Part shown: piece after piece, positions 31,917 to 40,299 of the stretch | Numbering within the stretch: position 1 is the stretch's first letter | Layout of the letters: every line of letters begins with the position of its first letter | Assembly (NCBI GenBank): GCA_021776735.1 | Contig: JAJFFH010000027.1 | Location: 496,001-560,000, forward strand | Source of the DNA: Planctomycetota bacterium | GTDB lineage: Bacteria > Planctomycetota > PLA2 | Reading direction: 5' to 3' | Length of the DNA stretch: 64,000 nt | Notes under the pieces: generated by a model | What the model saw: the letters and a program-made list of their open reading frames with translations, nothing else | What the model was told of the DNA's origin: nothing | The model's database searches: none | Made by a program: the position numbers and the translations under genes

Positions 31917-33491
31917 ATGCGCTCCCTTCCCAGCACCAACATCGTCAGATGTTGGGCCAGCAACATTGTCTTCGTCCTGTTCCTTGGGGTCGTTCTGCCC
32001 GCGTGCGACGGCACCGGCAAGGTCGCGCTCGACCTTTCAAATCCGGGTCCGGTCGGCGGCATCGGCCAGCCCAACCCGCCCGGTGCCGGACCTGTTCCCG
32101 AACCGGGTCCCGCTCCTGTCCCCGGCGTCGTGTTTGAAGACGACACCTTGGCGCTGGGCCGTCCCGGCGGTTTTCCGTCCGACCTCGTGCGCGACACCAA
32201 CGGCACGGTGTACACGGTCACCGACGCGCAGATCCCGACCGACATCGTCGGATTTCGAAACGGTACGGAAGTACTCCGCGTGCGGCTGACCGCCGCCCAC
32301 CTCGCCGATCACGATGGCACCGTCCCGGCGCGGGCGCCCACCACGTTGGGAAGCGGTCTGTTCGGAGCGTTCACCGGAGACCTGGAATTGGTCCTTGACC
32401 GGTGGCTCTTGGTCACCGTCGGGGGCGGCAACTCCATTAGCGCCGACGCGCAGGGCAACCTGCTGCGGCTGGCGAACCTCGTCGTGATCGATACCACCAC
32501 GGGCACCGTCGTTCAGACCGTGAATCTCGCCTGGCCGATGTCGTTTGCCGGATCGTTCAGCGACGGCCCGCCGTTCACGACGATTCCGCAAAGCCTGCCG
32601 GCGATGGCCGCGTTTGTTCCCAACGGGCCGCTTGCGGGAACGGTCTTTGTCGCGTTGAGTAACGGCGGCGGCACCAACGCAGGACTCACGCGGTTCTTCA
32701 ACGGCACGGTCCAGGTCTGGAGCGCCGATTTCTCGCAGGCGACGCCACTCGTCCCCGACACCGCCGGCAAGGCCACGCTCGACGCGACGAAGACGTTTAC
32801 GTCGCTGCGCTACAACACCGTCGGCCTCACGCGCTATCGCACACGGACAGGAGGCTCGTTCCTGCTGGTCACGAACGCGGGCGCGTCGCGCTTCGACCAG
32901 AACTTCAACGCGACGCCTACGACGAACGCGGTGCTGGAGATCCTCGATCTGGACACGCGTCGCTTTCAGGATGCGTGGGCCGCGGATCTCGGTCCGATCC
33001 TGCCGGCGACGCAGGCGCTCGCCCTGGCCCGCGACGCGACGGGGCGCGGCTTCGGACTGCTGACAAGCCAAACCTTCGACGCGGCGTACGCCGTCGAGCT
33101 GGAAGGGCTCGAGGCCACGCCGGTCGATCCGGCGCGCATCGCGCTGCTGCGCACGATCGAGTTCTCCACGGGCGGCGCCGTGACACCCGGCAGCGGTTTT
33201 CATCCGGGAATCGCAGTCAGTCGGCAGGGACGGACGGCGATGCTTTCTTCCTTTTCGTTGTCTTCCTTGCGGGTCCTCGCCTTGCCCGACGACCTCGCCA
33301 CCGGCCCCGTGATCATTGACCCGATACCGCTTGCCGGCCATCTCGGACCCGCGCGGGGATTGGGGCTCGGCGCGGTCCTGGTCGGGACGACCGGAGCTAC
33401 ATTCGTCGTGAACGGCGACTTCGACGCATCGTTTCTCCGGAACCGGCCGGCGTTCCTCGGCACCCTCCGCGTGCCCGGGGGACTCGACTAA
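31917..33491 (+). CDS. lipoprotein with beta-propeller-like repeats, cobalamin-riboswitch controlled
   Basis: A 524-residue lipoprotein; lipobox VVLPAC, Cys ~31, after hydrophobic NIVFVLFLGVV. GGAGG lies before the ATG at 31917. The mature protein starts with a Gly/Pro linker, then strand-rich repeats of propeller type (VVIDTTTGTVVQTVNL, VLEILDLDTRRFQDAW, GTVYTVTDAQIP, GSFLLVTNAGAS). No catalytic motif. The cobalamin riboswitch in its leader suggests corrinoid uptake; BtuG of Bacteroides is a surface beta-propeller lipoprotein that binds B12, so a BtuG-like role is a testable inference. Odd: repeat R2 encodes part of the signal peptide (TNIVRCWA), and an R3 core occurs at 33230. Confidence 0.8.
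   Translation: MRSLPSTNIVRCWASNIVFVLFLGVVLPACDGTGKVALDLSNPGPVGGIGQPNPPGAGPVPEPGPAPVPGVVFEDDTLALGRPGGFPSDLVRDTNGTVYTVTDAQIPTDIVGFRNGTEVLRVRLTAAHLADHDGTVPARAPTTLGSGLFGAFTGDLELVLDRWLLVTVGGGNSISADAQGNLLRLANLVVIDTTTGTVVQTVNLAWPMSFAGSFSDGPPFTTIPQSLPAMAAFVPNGPLAGTVFVALSNGGGTNAGLTRFFNGTVQVWSADFSQATPLVPDTAGKATLDATKTFTSLRYNTVGLTRYRTRTGGSFLLVTNAGASRFDQNFNATPTTNAVLEILDLDTRRFQDAWAADLGPILPATQALALARDATGRGFGLLTSQTFDAAYAVELEGLEATPVDPARIALLRTIEFSTGGAVTPGSGFHPGIAVSRQGRTAMLSSFSLSSLRVLALPDDLATGPVIIDPIPLAGHLGPARGLGLGAVLVGTTGATFVVNGDFDASFLRNRPAFLGTLRVPGGLD
31936..31958. repeat. palindromic repeat R2 inside a signal-peptide region
   Basis: Perfect CCAACATCGTCAGATGTTGG plus GCC, as at 13504. The similarity continues a little further downstream (GCAACA). 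Here it is translated. Confidence 0.85.
33230..33241 (+). repeat. dispersed repeat R3, core, inside a gene
   Basis: Exact core 12-mer within the riboswitch-controlled lipoprotein gene, read in frame as part of QGRTAML. Confidence 0.6.
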
Positions 33492-33640
33492 GACGGACTC
33501 TCGGCCAAAAAATCGCGGGTCGGAACGGAGCTTGCAATACTGCACTCGCATACGGAATGATCCCGATCGTCGGGCTGGTAACGGGGCAAGACCGCCCCGT
33601 TGCTGCCCGGCGTGTGTGAAACCGGTACGTCGAGGACGCC

Positions 33641-35620
33641 ATGAAAACCGCCCTGTTTGCTCTTCTTCTCAGTTTCTCCCTGGGGACCGTTCGCGCAGCA
33701 CCGCCGCCCGAGGTTCGCCAGGACCTGGCGGCGCTCTTGCCGCAGGACACGGCGCTGTTCGGCGAGTTCGACGACCTCGGCGGACTGCAGCGCTGGCTGC
33801 GCGAAACGAGCCTCGGACGGATCTGCGCCGAGCCGGAAATGCAGCAGTTCACCCGCGGGATTCTCGCTGCCGTGAAGAACGCGCTGAAGCAGGCCCAGCA
33901 AGGATTCAATCCCCTCGGCCTCGTTGGTCTGACACGCGACGATTTCAAGGGCATCCGGATCCGGCGCGCCGGATTCGCGATCATCGACGCGTCGCTGGAA
34001 AAGATGATCGACGGTCGCGCCCATGTCGACGTGGTCTTGACCGCGCAGTATCGCGCCGGGGCCGCGAACGGCCACAAGATCATGCGGGCCCTGCGCAACG
34101 CCGCCGAGATGTTTGGCGCCGTCCGTTTCAGCGACGAGAAGATGGGCGGGCGTCCGGTCTGGATCGCGCGCGTCGGCCAGGTCGAAATCTGCGTCTTGGC
34201 GGACGGCGACCGGTTCCTGCTCACGACCCAGCGCGAACGCATGGCGCAGATGATCGCCGCGCTGGGTGCGCCCTACGCGAAACGACTGGCTGCGTCGCCG
34301 CGCTATCAGGCGGTACGGCGCAAGATGAAGGTCGATCGCGCCGCGTTCTTTGTCTACGCCGATGTGCCGCGCCTTGTGAGCCGCGGCCTCGAGTTCGCGC
34401 GCCGTTTCGGTCGCCCGAAAGATGTCGCCGAGTTCGCGCGGCTCTGGAACGTGCTCGGGTTGAACGGAGTCGAAGCCGCGGCGATGGCCGACATGCCGGC
34501 CGGGGCCGACTGGCGTACCGAATTCGCGGTTACCTTGAGCAAGCGGCGTGGTGTGTTCGTGCTGATGCAGAACGGACGGGTCGATCATCGTTTCGCGCGC
34601 CATGTTCCGGCGGGCAGCCTGCTCTACGGAACCGAGACGTTTGACCTGAGAGAATTCTGGCCGGGGATCGTGCAACTCGCCGGCGAGATCCACCCGACGT
34701 TTCGGGATGGAATGAAAAAGGCCATGGCCGACGCGAACGCCGCTCTTGGCGTCAGTCTCGAAGACGACCTCTTCGCGGGGCTGGGCACAACCTGGGCGGG
34801 CTATGTCGGAGCGCCCCCCGGCGGAGGCCTGCTACCCGACTTCGGCCTGTTCGTCACGGTCCGTGACAAGGCGCGCCTGAACCGGGCGATCGACGCGATG
34901 ACCCGGCAGTGCGTCGCGGCGATGAAGCGCGCGGGCGGTCGCGCCGTGCAACGCAAGACCGCGTTTCGCGGCATGACGCTCAACGTCATGGAGCTGTCCG
35001 GGCCCGATGGCAATCCGATTCCGTTCGCGCCGACCTGGGCGGTGGGGGAGGACTTCCTCGTCGCGGGGCCGTTCCCGCACACGGTCCGCAACGCGTTGAT
35101 GGAGAAGGCGTCACTCGCGGGTCAAAAGGACTTCGTCGCGCTCTCGCGTGCGGTACCGGAGGGCGCGGCAAGCGCCACCTACCTGGACACCAAGGCACTC
35201 GTCGGCTGGTTGTACAACTCGGTCGCGCCGATCCTTCAGGGCCTCTCGGGAGCCATCAACGAGAAGCTGCAGCCGTACGGTCTTGCCCTGAACTTCAAGG
35301 ATCTGCCGCCCGCCACGGTCCTCACGCGACACCTCACCGGCACGATGTACTACACCGTCGTCGAGAACGATGGAGTGCGCGCCGGCTGGCTCTCTCCGTT
35401 CGGCTCTGCCGGCATCGCTCTGCCCGTGGTCGCAATCGGTCTGGTGGCAGCCGGCGCGATGGTGATCGACGAGCACGACCACGAAGAGGCCCGCCTGCGA
35501 TACCGCCTGCGCCGTTCCCGCCAACAGCTCAAACGGGAATCCGCCAAGAACCGCAAGCTCCAAGCCCGACTGCGAGCCATAGAGAAACAGATCGAAGAAC
35601 TGAAAAAACAGCTGCGATAG
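33641..35620 (+). CDS. exported protein with C-terminal membrane helix and coiled coil, unknown function
   Basis: A 659-residue protein with a signal peptide (ALFALLLSFSLGTVRA), a large domain whose opening LLPQDTALFGEFDDLGGLQRWLRET resembles secreted DUF3352-like proteins, and repeated beta-strand units (AFFVYADVPRLVSRGLEF, DFLVAGPFPHTVRNAL). Near the C-terminus lies a helix (GIALPVVAIGLVAAGAMVI) followed by a basic coiled coil (RYRLRRSRQQLKRESAKNRKL, IEKQIEELKKQLR), which would place the tail in the cytoplasm. GAGG lies five bases before the ATG. Function not known; the DUF3352 comparison is weak. Confidence 0.8.
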   Translation: MKTALFALLLSFSLGTVRAAPPPEVRQDLAALLPQDTALFGEFDDLGGLQRWLRETSLGRICAEPEMQQFTRGILAAVKNALKQAQQGFNPLGLVGLTRDDFKGIRIRRAGFAIIDASLEKMIDGRAHVDVVLTAQYRAGAANGHKIMRALRNAAEMFGAVRFSDEKMGGRPVWIARVGQVEICVLADGDRFLLTTQRERMAQMIAALGAPYAKRLAASPRYQAVRRKMKVDRAAFFVYADVPRLVSRGLEFARRFGRPKDVAEFARLWNVLGLNGVEAAAMADMPAGADWRTEFAVTLSKRRGVFVLMQNGRVDHRFARHVPAGSLLYGTETFDLREFWPGIVQLAGEIHPTFRDGMKKAMADANAALGVSLEDDLFAGLGTTWAGYVGAPPGGGLLPDFGLFVTVRDKARLNRAIDAMTRQCVAAMKRAGGRAVQRKTAFRGMTLNVMELSGPDGNPIPFAPTWAVGEDFLVAGPFPHTVRNALMEKASLAGQKDFVALSRAVPEGAASATYLDTKALVGWLYNSVAPILQGLSGAINEKLQPYGLALNFKDLPPATVLTRHLTGTMYYTVVENDGVRAGWLSPFGSAGIALPVVAIGLVAAGAMVIDEHDHEEARLRYRLRRSRQQLKRESAKNRKLQARLRAIEKQIEELKKQLR

Positions 35621-35624
35621 AACG

Positions 35625-35935
35625 GGTCACCGGTTCGCGGTTCCTCCGCCAACCGGACAGGACTCCCGCCCCCGAGTTCACCTGTTCGCGGTTCCCCCGC
35701 GAAGCGGGAGAGCCGCCCGTCCCCGAGGCTCTCAACGGCGTCAGCCGTTGAAGCCAAAAGACACTGGCCCCTCCCGACCTGCTTCACCGCTTCGCGGTTC
35801 CCCCGCGAAACGGGTAGGCCGCCCGCCCCCGAGCCTCAACGGCGTCAGCCGTTGAGGCAGAAGACACTTGCGCCGCCCGCCCAATTCACCGGTTCGCGGT
35901 TCCTCCGCCAACCGGACAAGACACCCGACCCCAAA
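35625..35935. repeat. array 3 of the ~110-bp two-hairpin repeat (2 full units plus fragments)
   Basis: Palindrome A at 35733 and 35837 (spacing 104); hairpin B copies TTCGCGG-ttccc-CCGCGAA together with mixed copies where GGTTCGCGG faces CCGCCAACC with one mispair. It fills most of the 386 bases between two plus-strand genes; no other gene is visible. Confidence 0.88.
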
Positions 35936-35994
35936 CTCGTCCACGGATGAGGTTCACGTAGCAGAAACCCGTCGTCGGATTTTTGAGTTGCCGC

Positions 35995-36000
35995 TACGCT
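35995..36000 (+). promoter_or_regulatory. -10 element of a leaderless promoter
   Basis: TACGCT, six bases, then the GTG at 36007 of the aldolase gene. Confidence 0.65.
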
Positions 36001-36006
36001 GGACCC

Positions 36007-37005
36007 GTGGACTTCCGATCGGATACGGTGACGCGGCCGACTGCCGCGATGCGTCAGGCCATGGGTTCTGCGGAGGTCGGCGACGATGTCTTTGGTGACG
36101 ACCCGACGGTCAACGCGCTGGAAGATCGCGTAGCTGATCTGTTTGGGCGCGAGGCGGCCCTGTTTTGTCCATCGGGCACGATGGCGAACCAGATCGCGAT
36201 CGGGCTCGCCGTTCAGCCGGGCGACGAAGTCCTGATGGAGGAGCAGTCGCACACCTTTCATTTCGAGGTCGGCGGGGCGGCTCGACTGTGGGGCGCGCAA
36301 CCGCGTTTGTACAAGAGCGATCGCGGTACGCCGGCGCCGGACGACGTGGCCACACTCGTGCGGCCGTCCAACATTCATCTCCCCAAGACCCGTCTCTGTC
36401 TCGTCGAGAACACCCACAACGTCCACGGCGGCGCGGTGGTTGCGCTCGAGGCGCTGCGCGCACTACGCGAAGCGATCGGATCCGACGTTCGGCTGCACCT
36501 CGACGGCGCGCGCCTCTGGAACGCGCACGCCGTGACCGGCACGCCGTTCATCGACTACGGACAGGTTGCCGACACCCTGATGGTGGCCTTCTCCAAGGCT
36601 CTGGGCTGTCCGGCAGGCTCCATGGTGATCGGTTCGTGCGCCGACGTGACGGCGGGGCGGCGTCTGCGCAAGCTGCTCGGCGGAGGCATGCGGCAGGCGG
36701 GCGTCCTGGCCGCGGCGTGCCACCACGCGCTCGATCTCGGCCTCGAACACGATTTCGAGTTTCTGGCCGCCGACCACGCGCGCGCGCGCCGACTCGCGGA
36801 GGCGTTTGGCGTCGATCCCAATAGCGTCGATACAAACATCCTGATCGTCCCGATGAAGGACCCGCCGGCAGCGGTCGAAAAACTGGAAAGAGCGGGCATC
36901 AGAACCGTCCCGATCTCGGCCACCGCCATCCGCCTGGTGACGCACAAGGACATCACGGACGAACACGTAAAGACAGCCTGCAAAGCTGCCGCCCTGGTCG
37001 TGTAA
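36007..37005 (+). CDS. low-specificity threonine aldolase
   Basis: PLP-dependent fold-type I enzyme cleaving L-threonine or allo-threonine to glycine and acetaldehyde; 332 residues, typical length. Motifs: [16 protein letters not shown] at the start, [61 protein letters not shown] (the Asp contacts the PLP ring nitrogen) and the Schiff-base Lys197 in [25 protein letters not shown] follows as in the family. The GTG start at 36007 is supported by the -10 element and because translation then begins exactly at the conserved MDFRSDT. Confidence 0.95.
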   Translation: MDFRSDTVTRPTAAMRQAMGSAEVGDDVFGDDPTVNALEDRVADLFGREAALFCPSGTMANQIAIGLAVQPGDEVLMEEQSHTFHFEVGGAARLWGAQPRLYKSDRGTPAPDDVATLVRPSNIHLPKTRLCLVENTHNVHGGAVVALEALRALREAIGSDVRLHLDGARLWNAHAVTGTPFIDYGQVADTLMVAFSKALGCPAGSMVIGSCADVTAGRRLRKLLGGGMRQAGVLAAACHHALDLGLEHDFEFLAADHARARRLAEAFGVDPNSVDTNILIVPMKDPPAAVEKLERAGIRTVPISATAIRLVTHKDITDEHVKTACKAAALVV

Positions 37006-37054
37006 ACCAATGGTGTGCGCCCGGTTACGAATCGCCGGCGCCGGCGTGGCACGA

Positions 37055-37072
37055 ACATCGCCGTCCGTACGC
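37055..37072 (-). repeat. dispersed repeat R3, variant
   Basis: Reverse copy with GCGTACGGACGGCGATGT; core at 37057-37068, 52 bases after the aldolase stop. Confidence 0.8.
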
Positions 37073-37151
37073 TTACGGCAAGCCCACCCGACCGAAACCA
37101 ACGGCTGCAGGGGCCCGGGAGCGAGCCCCTTCTGTCCGGTCCGCCCCCTAG

Positions 37152-37176
37152 CGAAAATCCGCCATGCGGCGTTTCG
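37152..37176. terminator. hairpin between convergent genes (CGAAA/TTTCG family)
   Basis: CGAAAATCCGC pairs with GCGGCGTTTCG, nine of eleven pairs. Two similar hairpins lie at 63024 and 63341; this one and the 63341 copy share a preceding CTAG. Sited between the aldolase and a convergent gene, it may terminate in both directions. Confidence 0.55.
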
Positions 37177-38223
37177 TCAGCGGTTCTCGATCACCAATCG
37201 CTTCCAGAATGCGCGGATGTCTTTTTTCCAGGTCCGGGCCGCTTCGCCGGCGATGATCATCTGGATCTCGTAGACGCGGTCGTTTTCATGTTCGACGAAG
37301 CGCCACTCCTCGGTGATGACGATACCCGTCTTGGCCTGTTGGCCTACGAGTTTCAGCTTGAGGGCACTCTTGGCGGATCGCCAGCGGGCGCGGCTCGGTT
37401 TCTTGGGGATCTTGGCGTTCTTGTACTTGCCGCGGAAGCGGTCCATGCGGGCCCGCGCCTTGGCCTCGAGCGGCTGCTTGACGAGTTTCTTGAGCCACAC
37501 GCGGATGCGGATGTCGCAGAGGTTCTTTTTGGCGTCGTATCGGCGCAGGTGCAGCACGATGCCGTTGTCGGCGTCGGGATCGACGGTGAGATTGACGAAC
37601 CCCGCGGGCTTGAACAGCTTGAGCCGGTAGTAGTCCTTCTCGATGGTCCCCGGTTTGAGGGCCGCCGAGTCCGGCGGCGCCTCTTCGGACGGCGCGCCCT
37701 TCGGATCGAGAATCGTGAAACCGGATGCGACCGCGGCCAGTGCCGCCGTGAATCCGTCGCCCTGGCGGTCGAGGTAGAGCAGATAGATGCGAGTTCCGTC
37801 GCGGAGGGCGACGAGGGTCCGCTCGATCGGCCTGCCGCCGTCCTTGCCCTTCATCTTGGCGCGCGAGCGCGCACCGCGGCCGCTGACCGAGACCTCGCCG
37901 GGTGTTTGCAGGCCGTCCGCGACGTTCGCGCGAGCCCAGTCCGCGGCCGTGCGGGGGCCCGGGGGCGGGACGACCTTGGCCAGCCGCAGGCGGATTCGGC
38001 CCCAGGATTTCTTTTTTTTTGCGGTCAGTTCGACGGCGTAGCCCTCAGGGGCCTTGCCCCGTTCGAAGCCGCCCGCCGCACGAAACAGAAAATTCGCCTG
38101 TGACATCGGCGACCGCACGACGAGAACCCCGTCCTCGGCTCGAATGGAGATTTCATCTTCCGCCGCAGCGGCCGATAGAAGAAACAGGCAGGGAATCAGA
38201 AGAATCGGGACTCGACGAGCCAT
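37177..38223 (-). CDS. exported protein, unknown function
   Basis: A 348-residue protein from the ATG at 38223: signal peptide MARRVPILLIPCLFLLSAAAA, then a Lys/Arg-rich soluble protein. No catalytic motif is visible. Segments IYLLYLDRQGDGFTAALAAVASGF and KDYYRLKLFKPAGFVNLTV suggest two similar alpha/beta domains each assessing a chain of basic residues (KPSRARWRSAKSALKLKLVG). The start lies only 14 bases from the start of the divergent phosphomannomutase gene. A TTG five codons earlier is the alternative. No family recognised. Confidence 0.8.
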   Translation of the reverse strand: MARRVPILLIPCLFLLSAAAAEDEISIRAEDGVLVVRSPMSQANFLFRAAGGFERGKAPEGYAVELTAKKKKSWGRIRLRLAKVVPPPGPRTAADWARANVADGLQTPGEVSVSGRGARSRAKMKGKDGGRPIERTLVALRDGTRIYLLYLDRQGDGFTAALAAVASGFTILDPKGAPSEEAPPDSAALKPGTIEKDYYRLKLFKPAGFVNLTVDPDADNGIVLHLRRYDAKKNLCDIRIRVWLKKLVKQPLEAKARARMDRFRGKYKNAKIPKKPSRARWRSAKSALKLKLVGQQAKTGIVITEEWRFVEHENDRVYEIQMIIAGEAARTWKKDIRAFWKRLVIENR

Positions 38224-38237
38224 AACAGGAACCGACA

Positions 38238-39566
38238 ATGACGGTCTTCAAAGCCTACGACATCCGCGGAATCTACGGAAAACAGATCGACGAAGAATTG
38301 GCAGCCAATATCGGGCGCGCATTTGCCGTCGAGATCGGGCCCAGGAACGTCGTCGTCGGCCATGACATGCGGCCGTGCGCCCCGAGCATCACCGATGCCC
38401 TCGTTTCGGGCCTGACAGCCGCGGGCGTCGATGTGGTGCGGCTCGGTCTCGTCTCCACTCCTGTGGTGAGCTTCGCCCTGGGGCACGGCGGGTTCGATGG
38501 CGGCATCATGGTCACGGCCAGCCACAACCCGGCCGACTACATCGGGCTCAAGCTGGCCCGAACAGGCGCTGTTCCGCTTTCGCGCGAGGCCGGCATCGCG
38601 TCGATGGAAGAGATGATCAAGAGCGGCGGGCTCCCGCCGGACGCGGCCACGCCCGGCACGGCCACGCCCGGGTCGTTCACCGACGAGTACGTGGCGATGG
38701 TCACGGAGAACGCGTCGTTTGGCCGGCGGCTCAAGGCTGTGGTCGATGCGGGCAACGGCATGGGCGGCTGGGAATTCCCGTTCGTCGCGAAACTCCTCGA
38801 TCTCGAGGTTGTGCCGCTCTACTTCGAACTCGACGGCTCGTTTCCAAATCACGAGGCGAATCCGCTCGACCACAGGACGCTTGCGGATCTCCGCGCGCGG
38901 GTCGTGGCCGAGGGCGCGGATCTCGGGATCGCGTTCGACGGAGATGCCGACCGCGCCGGCTTCGTGGACGAAAAGGGCGAGGTCGTGACCAACGACTTGG
39001 CGACGGCGCTCATGGCGACCGACATCCTGTCGCGCGAAAAGGGTCCGGTCGTGTACGACCTGCGCAGCAGCCGCGCGCTCCCCGAGGAAATCTTGAGGCA
39101 CGGCGGCACGCCGATCCGCGGTCGCGTGGGCCACAGCTTCATGAAGAACGCCATGCGCGAACACGGCTGCGTGTTTGGCGGCGAGTTCTCCGGCCACTAC
39201 TACTTCCGCGAGAACTTCAACACCGAGTCGGCGACGCTGGCCGTCGTTTCGCTGTGCAACATCCTGGCGAACAGCGATGCGCCGCTCTCCGAGCACCTGC
39301 GCCCCCTGCGTCGCTACACGCAGACCGGAGAAGTGAACTTCAGGGTCAAGAACAAGCAGGAACTGATGGACCGGGTCGCGGCACAGTACAAGGACGCCGA
39401 AGTCGACTGGCTCGACGGAGTCACGGTCCAGTACAAGGACTGGTGGTGCAACGTGCGGCCGAGCAACACGGAGCCGTACCTGCGGCTCAACCTCGAAGCC
39501 AACGACGCCGCGATCTTTGCGGAGAAGAAAGCCGAGGTTTTTGCGATCCTCGGCACCCCTGTATAG
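38238..39566 (+). CDS. phosphomannomutase/phosphoglucomutase
   Basis: A 442-residue alpha-D-phosphohexomutase interconverting hexose 1- and 6-phosphates to feed sugar-nucleotide synthesis. N-terminal FKAYDIRGIYG is diagnostic of the bifunctional PMM/PGM (AlgC-like) group. The catalytic phosphoserine loop is VTASHNP with Ser95, the Mg loop is GIAFDGDADRAGF, GGEFSGHYYF is the sugar-specificity loop (GEMSGH in many), and RPSNTEPYLRLNLEA binds phosphate. AGGA lies eight bases upstream of the ATG, and TAACAG nine bases upstream could be a -10, so leader length is uncertain. It probably supports the LPS and glycan enzymes in this window. Confidence 0.94.
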   Translation: MTVFKAYDIRGIYGKQIDEELAANIGRAFAVEIGPRNVVVGHDMRPCAPSITDALVSGLTAAGVDVVRLGLVSTPVVSFALGHGGFDGGIMVTASHNPADYIGLKLARTGAVPLSREAGIASMEEMIKSGGLPPDAATPGTATPGSFTDEYVAMVTENASFGRRLKAVVDAGNGMGGWEFPFVAKLLDLEVVPLYFELDGSFPNHEANPLDHRTLADLRARVVAEGADLGIAFDGDADRAGFVDEKGEVVTNDLATALMATDILSREKGPVVYDLRSSRALPEEILRHGGTPIRGRVGHSFMKNAMREHGCVFGGEFSGHYYFRENFNTESATLAVVSLCNILANSDAPLSEHLRPLRRYTQTGEVNFRVKNKQELMDRVAAQYKDAEVDWLDGVTVQYKDWWCNVRPSNTEPYLRLNLEANDAAIFAEKKAEVFAILGTPV

Positions 39567-39572
39567 CCACGG

Positions 39573-40286
39573 TCACTTGCGCCGGAGCGAAAACTCGATG
39601 CGCTGGCGAACCCAGGCGGCGACGGGCCGCCCGTCGCGCAACGCCGGCTGAAACGTCCAAAAACCCACGGCGTCCTGCGCGGCCCGATCCAGGGAACCGT
39701 GGCCGCTCGACACATGGATCCTGGCCTCAAGAACCGTCCCGTCCGTCCCGATGTGCAGGCGCAACGTCACGGATCCGTGCCAGCCACGGCTGCGCGCGCG
39801 CCGCGGATAGTCCACGCGCCGCAGCGCGGCCGGCGGCGGAAGGGGCGCGCGCGATATCCCGAGGGGCCTTCGCGTTTTCCGGTCCGGAGTCGACGGCACG
39901 GGAGGCGAAGACATCGCCGTCCGTTCCCGATGTCCGGATCGCTTTCGCGACAAAGGCAGGCGTAGTCCGCGCAACGTATGCGGCGTCAGAGGCGACGGGA
40001 ACGAGATATCGTCCGGCGCCGGAACATCGTCCGGATCGCGGGGCAACGGTGGGAGCGCCTCGAGGGGATTGTCAAGGGGTGCGGGGGCACGGTCCTCCAC
40101 AAGCGTCACGGGAAGTTTCGTATCTTCGAAACGCCACGTCGGATCGGGCTTGGGCGGCCTGGGACGAACGTGGACGGCGAGGGTGGATCGGTGGTCAGGG
40201 GGCGGGGGGGTACGGGGCACCCAGATCATTCCGGCAACGCACGCAACAACGTGGAGCAGGATCGAGCCGAGGATGCCCTTGCGCAT
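39573..40286 (-). CDS. TonB-family energy transducer
   Basis: A 237-residue protein with an N-terminal membrane anchor (GILGSILLHVVACVAGMIWV), a Pro-rich periplasmic spacer (~23-150) and a C-terminal TonB domain: PAALRRVDYPRRARSRGWHGSVTLRLHIGTDGTVLEARIHVSSGHGSLDRAAQDAVGFWTF. TonB links the proton-motive force to outer-membrane receptors. It starts 13 bases after the receptor gene on the same strand, so receptor and TonB form an operon; no exbB or exbD is in the window. The spacer contains an exact R3 core at 39913 (read as RERTAMSS), probably an insertion tolerated by a flexible linker. Confidence 0.88.
   Translation of the reverse strand: MRKGILGSILLHVVACVAGMIWVPRTPPPPDHRSTLAVHVRPRPPKPDPTWRFEDTKLPVTLVEDRAPAPLDNPLEALPPLPRDPDDVPAPDDISFPSPLTPHTLRGLRLPLSRKRSGHRERTAMSSPPVPSTPDRKTRRPLGISRAPLPPPAALRRVDYPRRARSRGWHGSVTLRLHIGTDGTVLEARIHVSSGHGSLDRAAQDAVGFWTFQPALRDGRPVAAWVRQRIEFSLRRK
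39913..39924 (-). repeat. dispersed repeat R3, core, inside the tonB-like gene
   Basis: Reverse copy of ACGGACGGCGAT plus GT, in the low-complexity spacer of TonB. Confidence 0.7.
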
Positions 40287-40299
40287 GTTGGTCGTGGTC

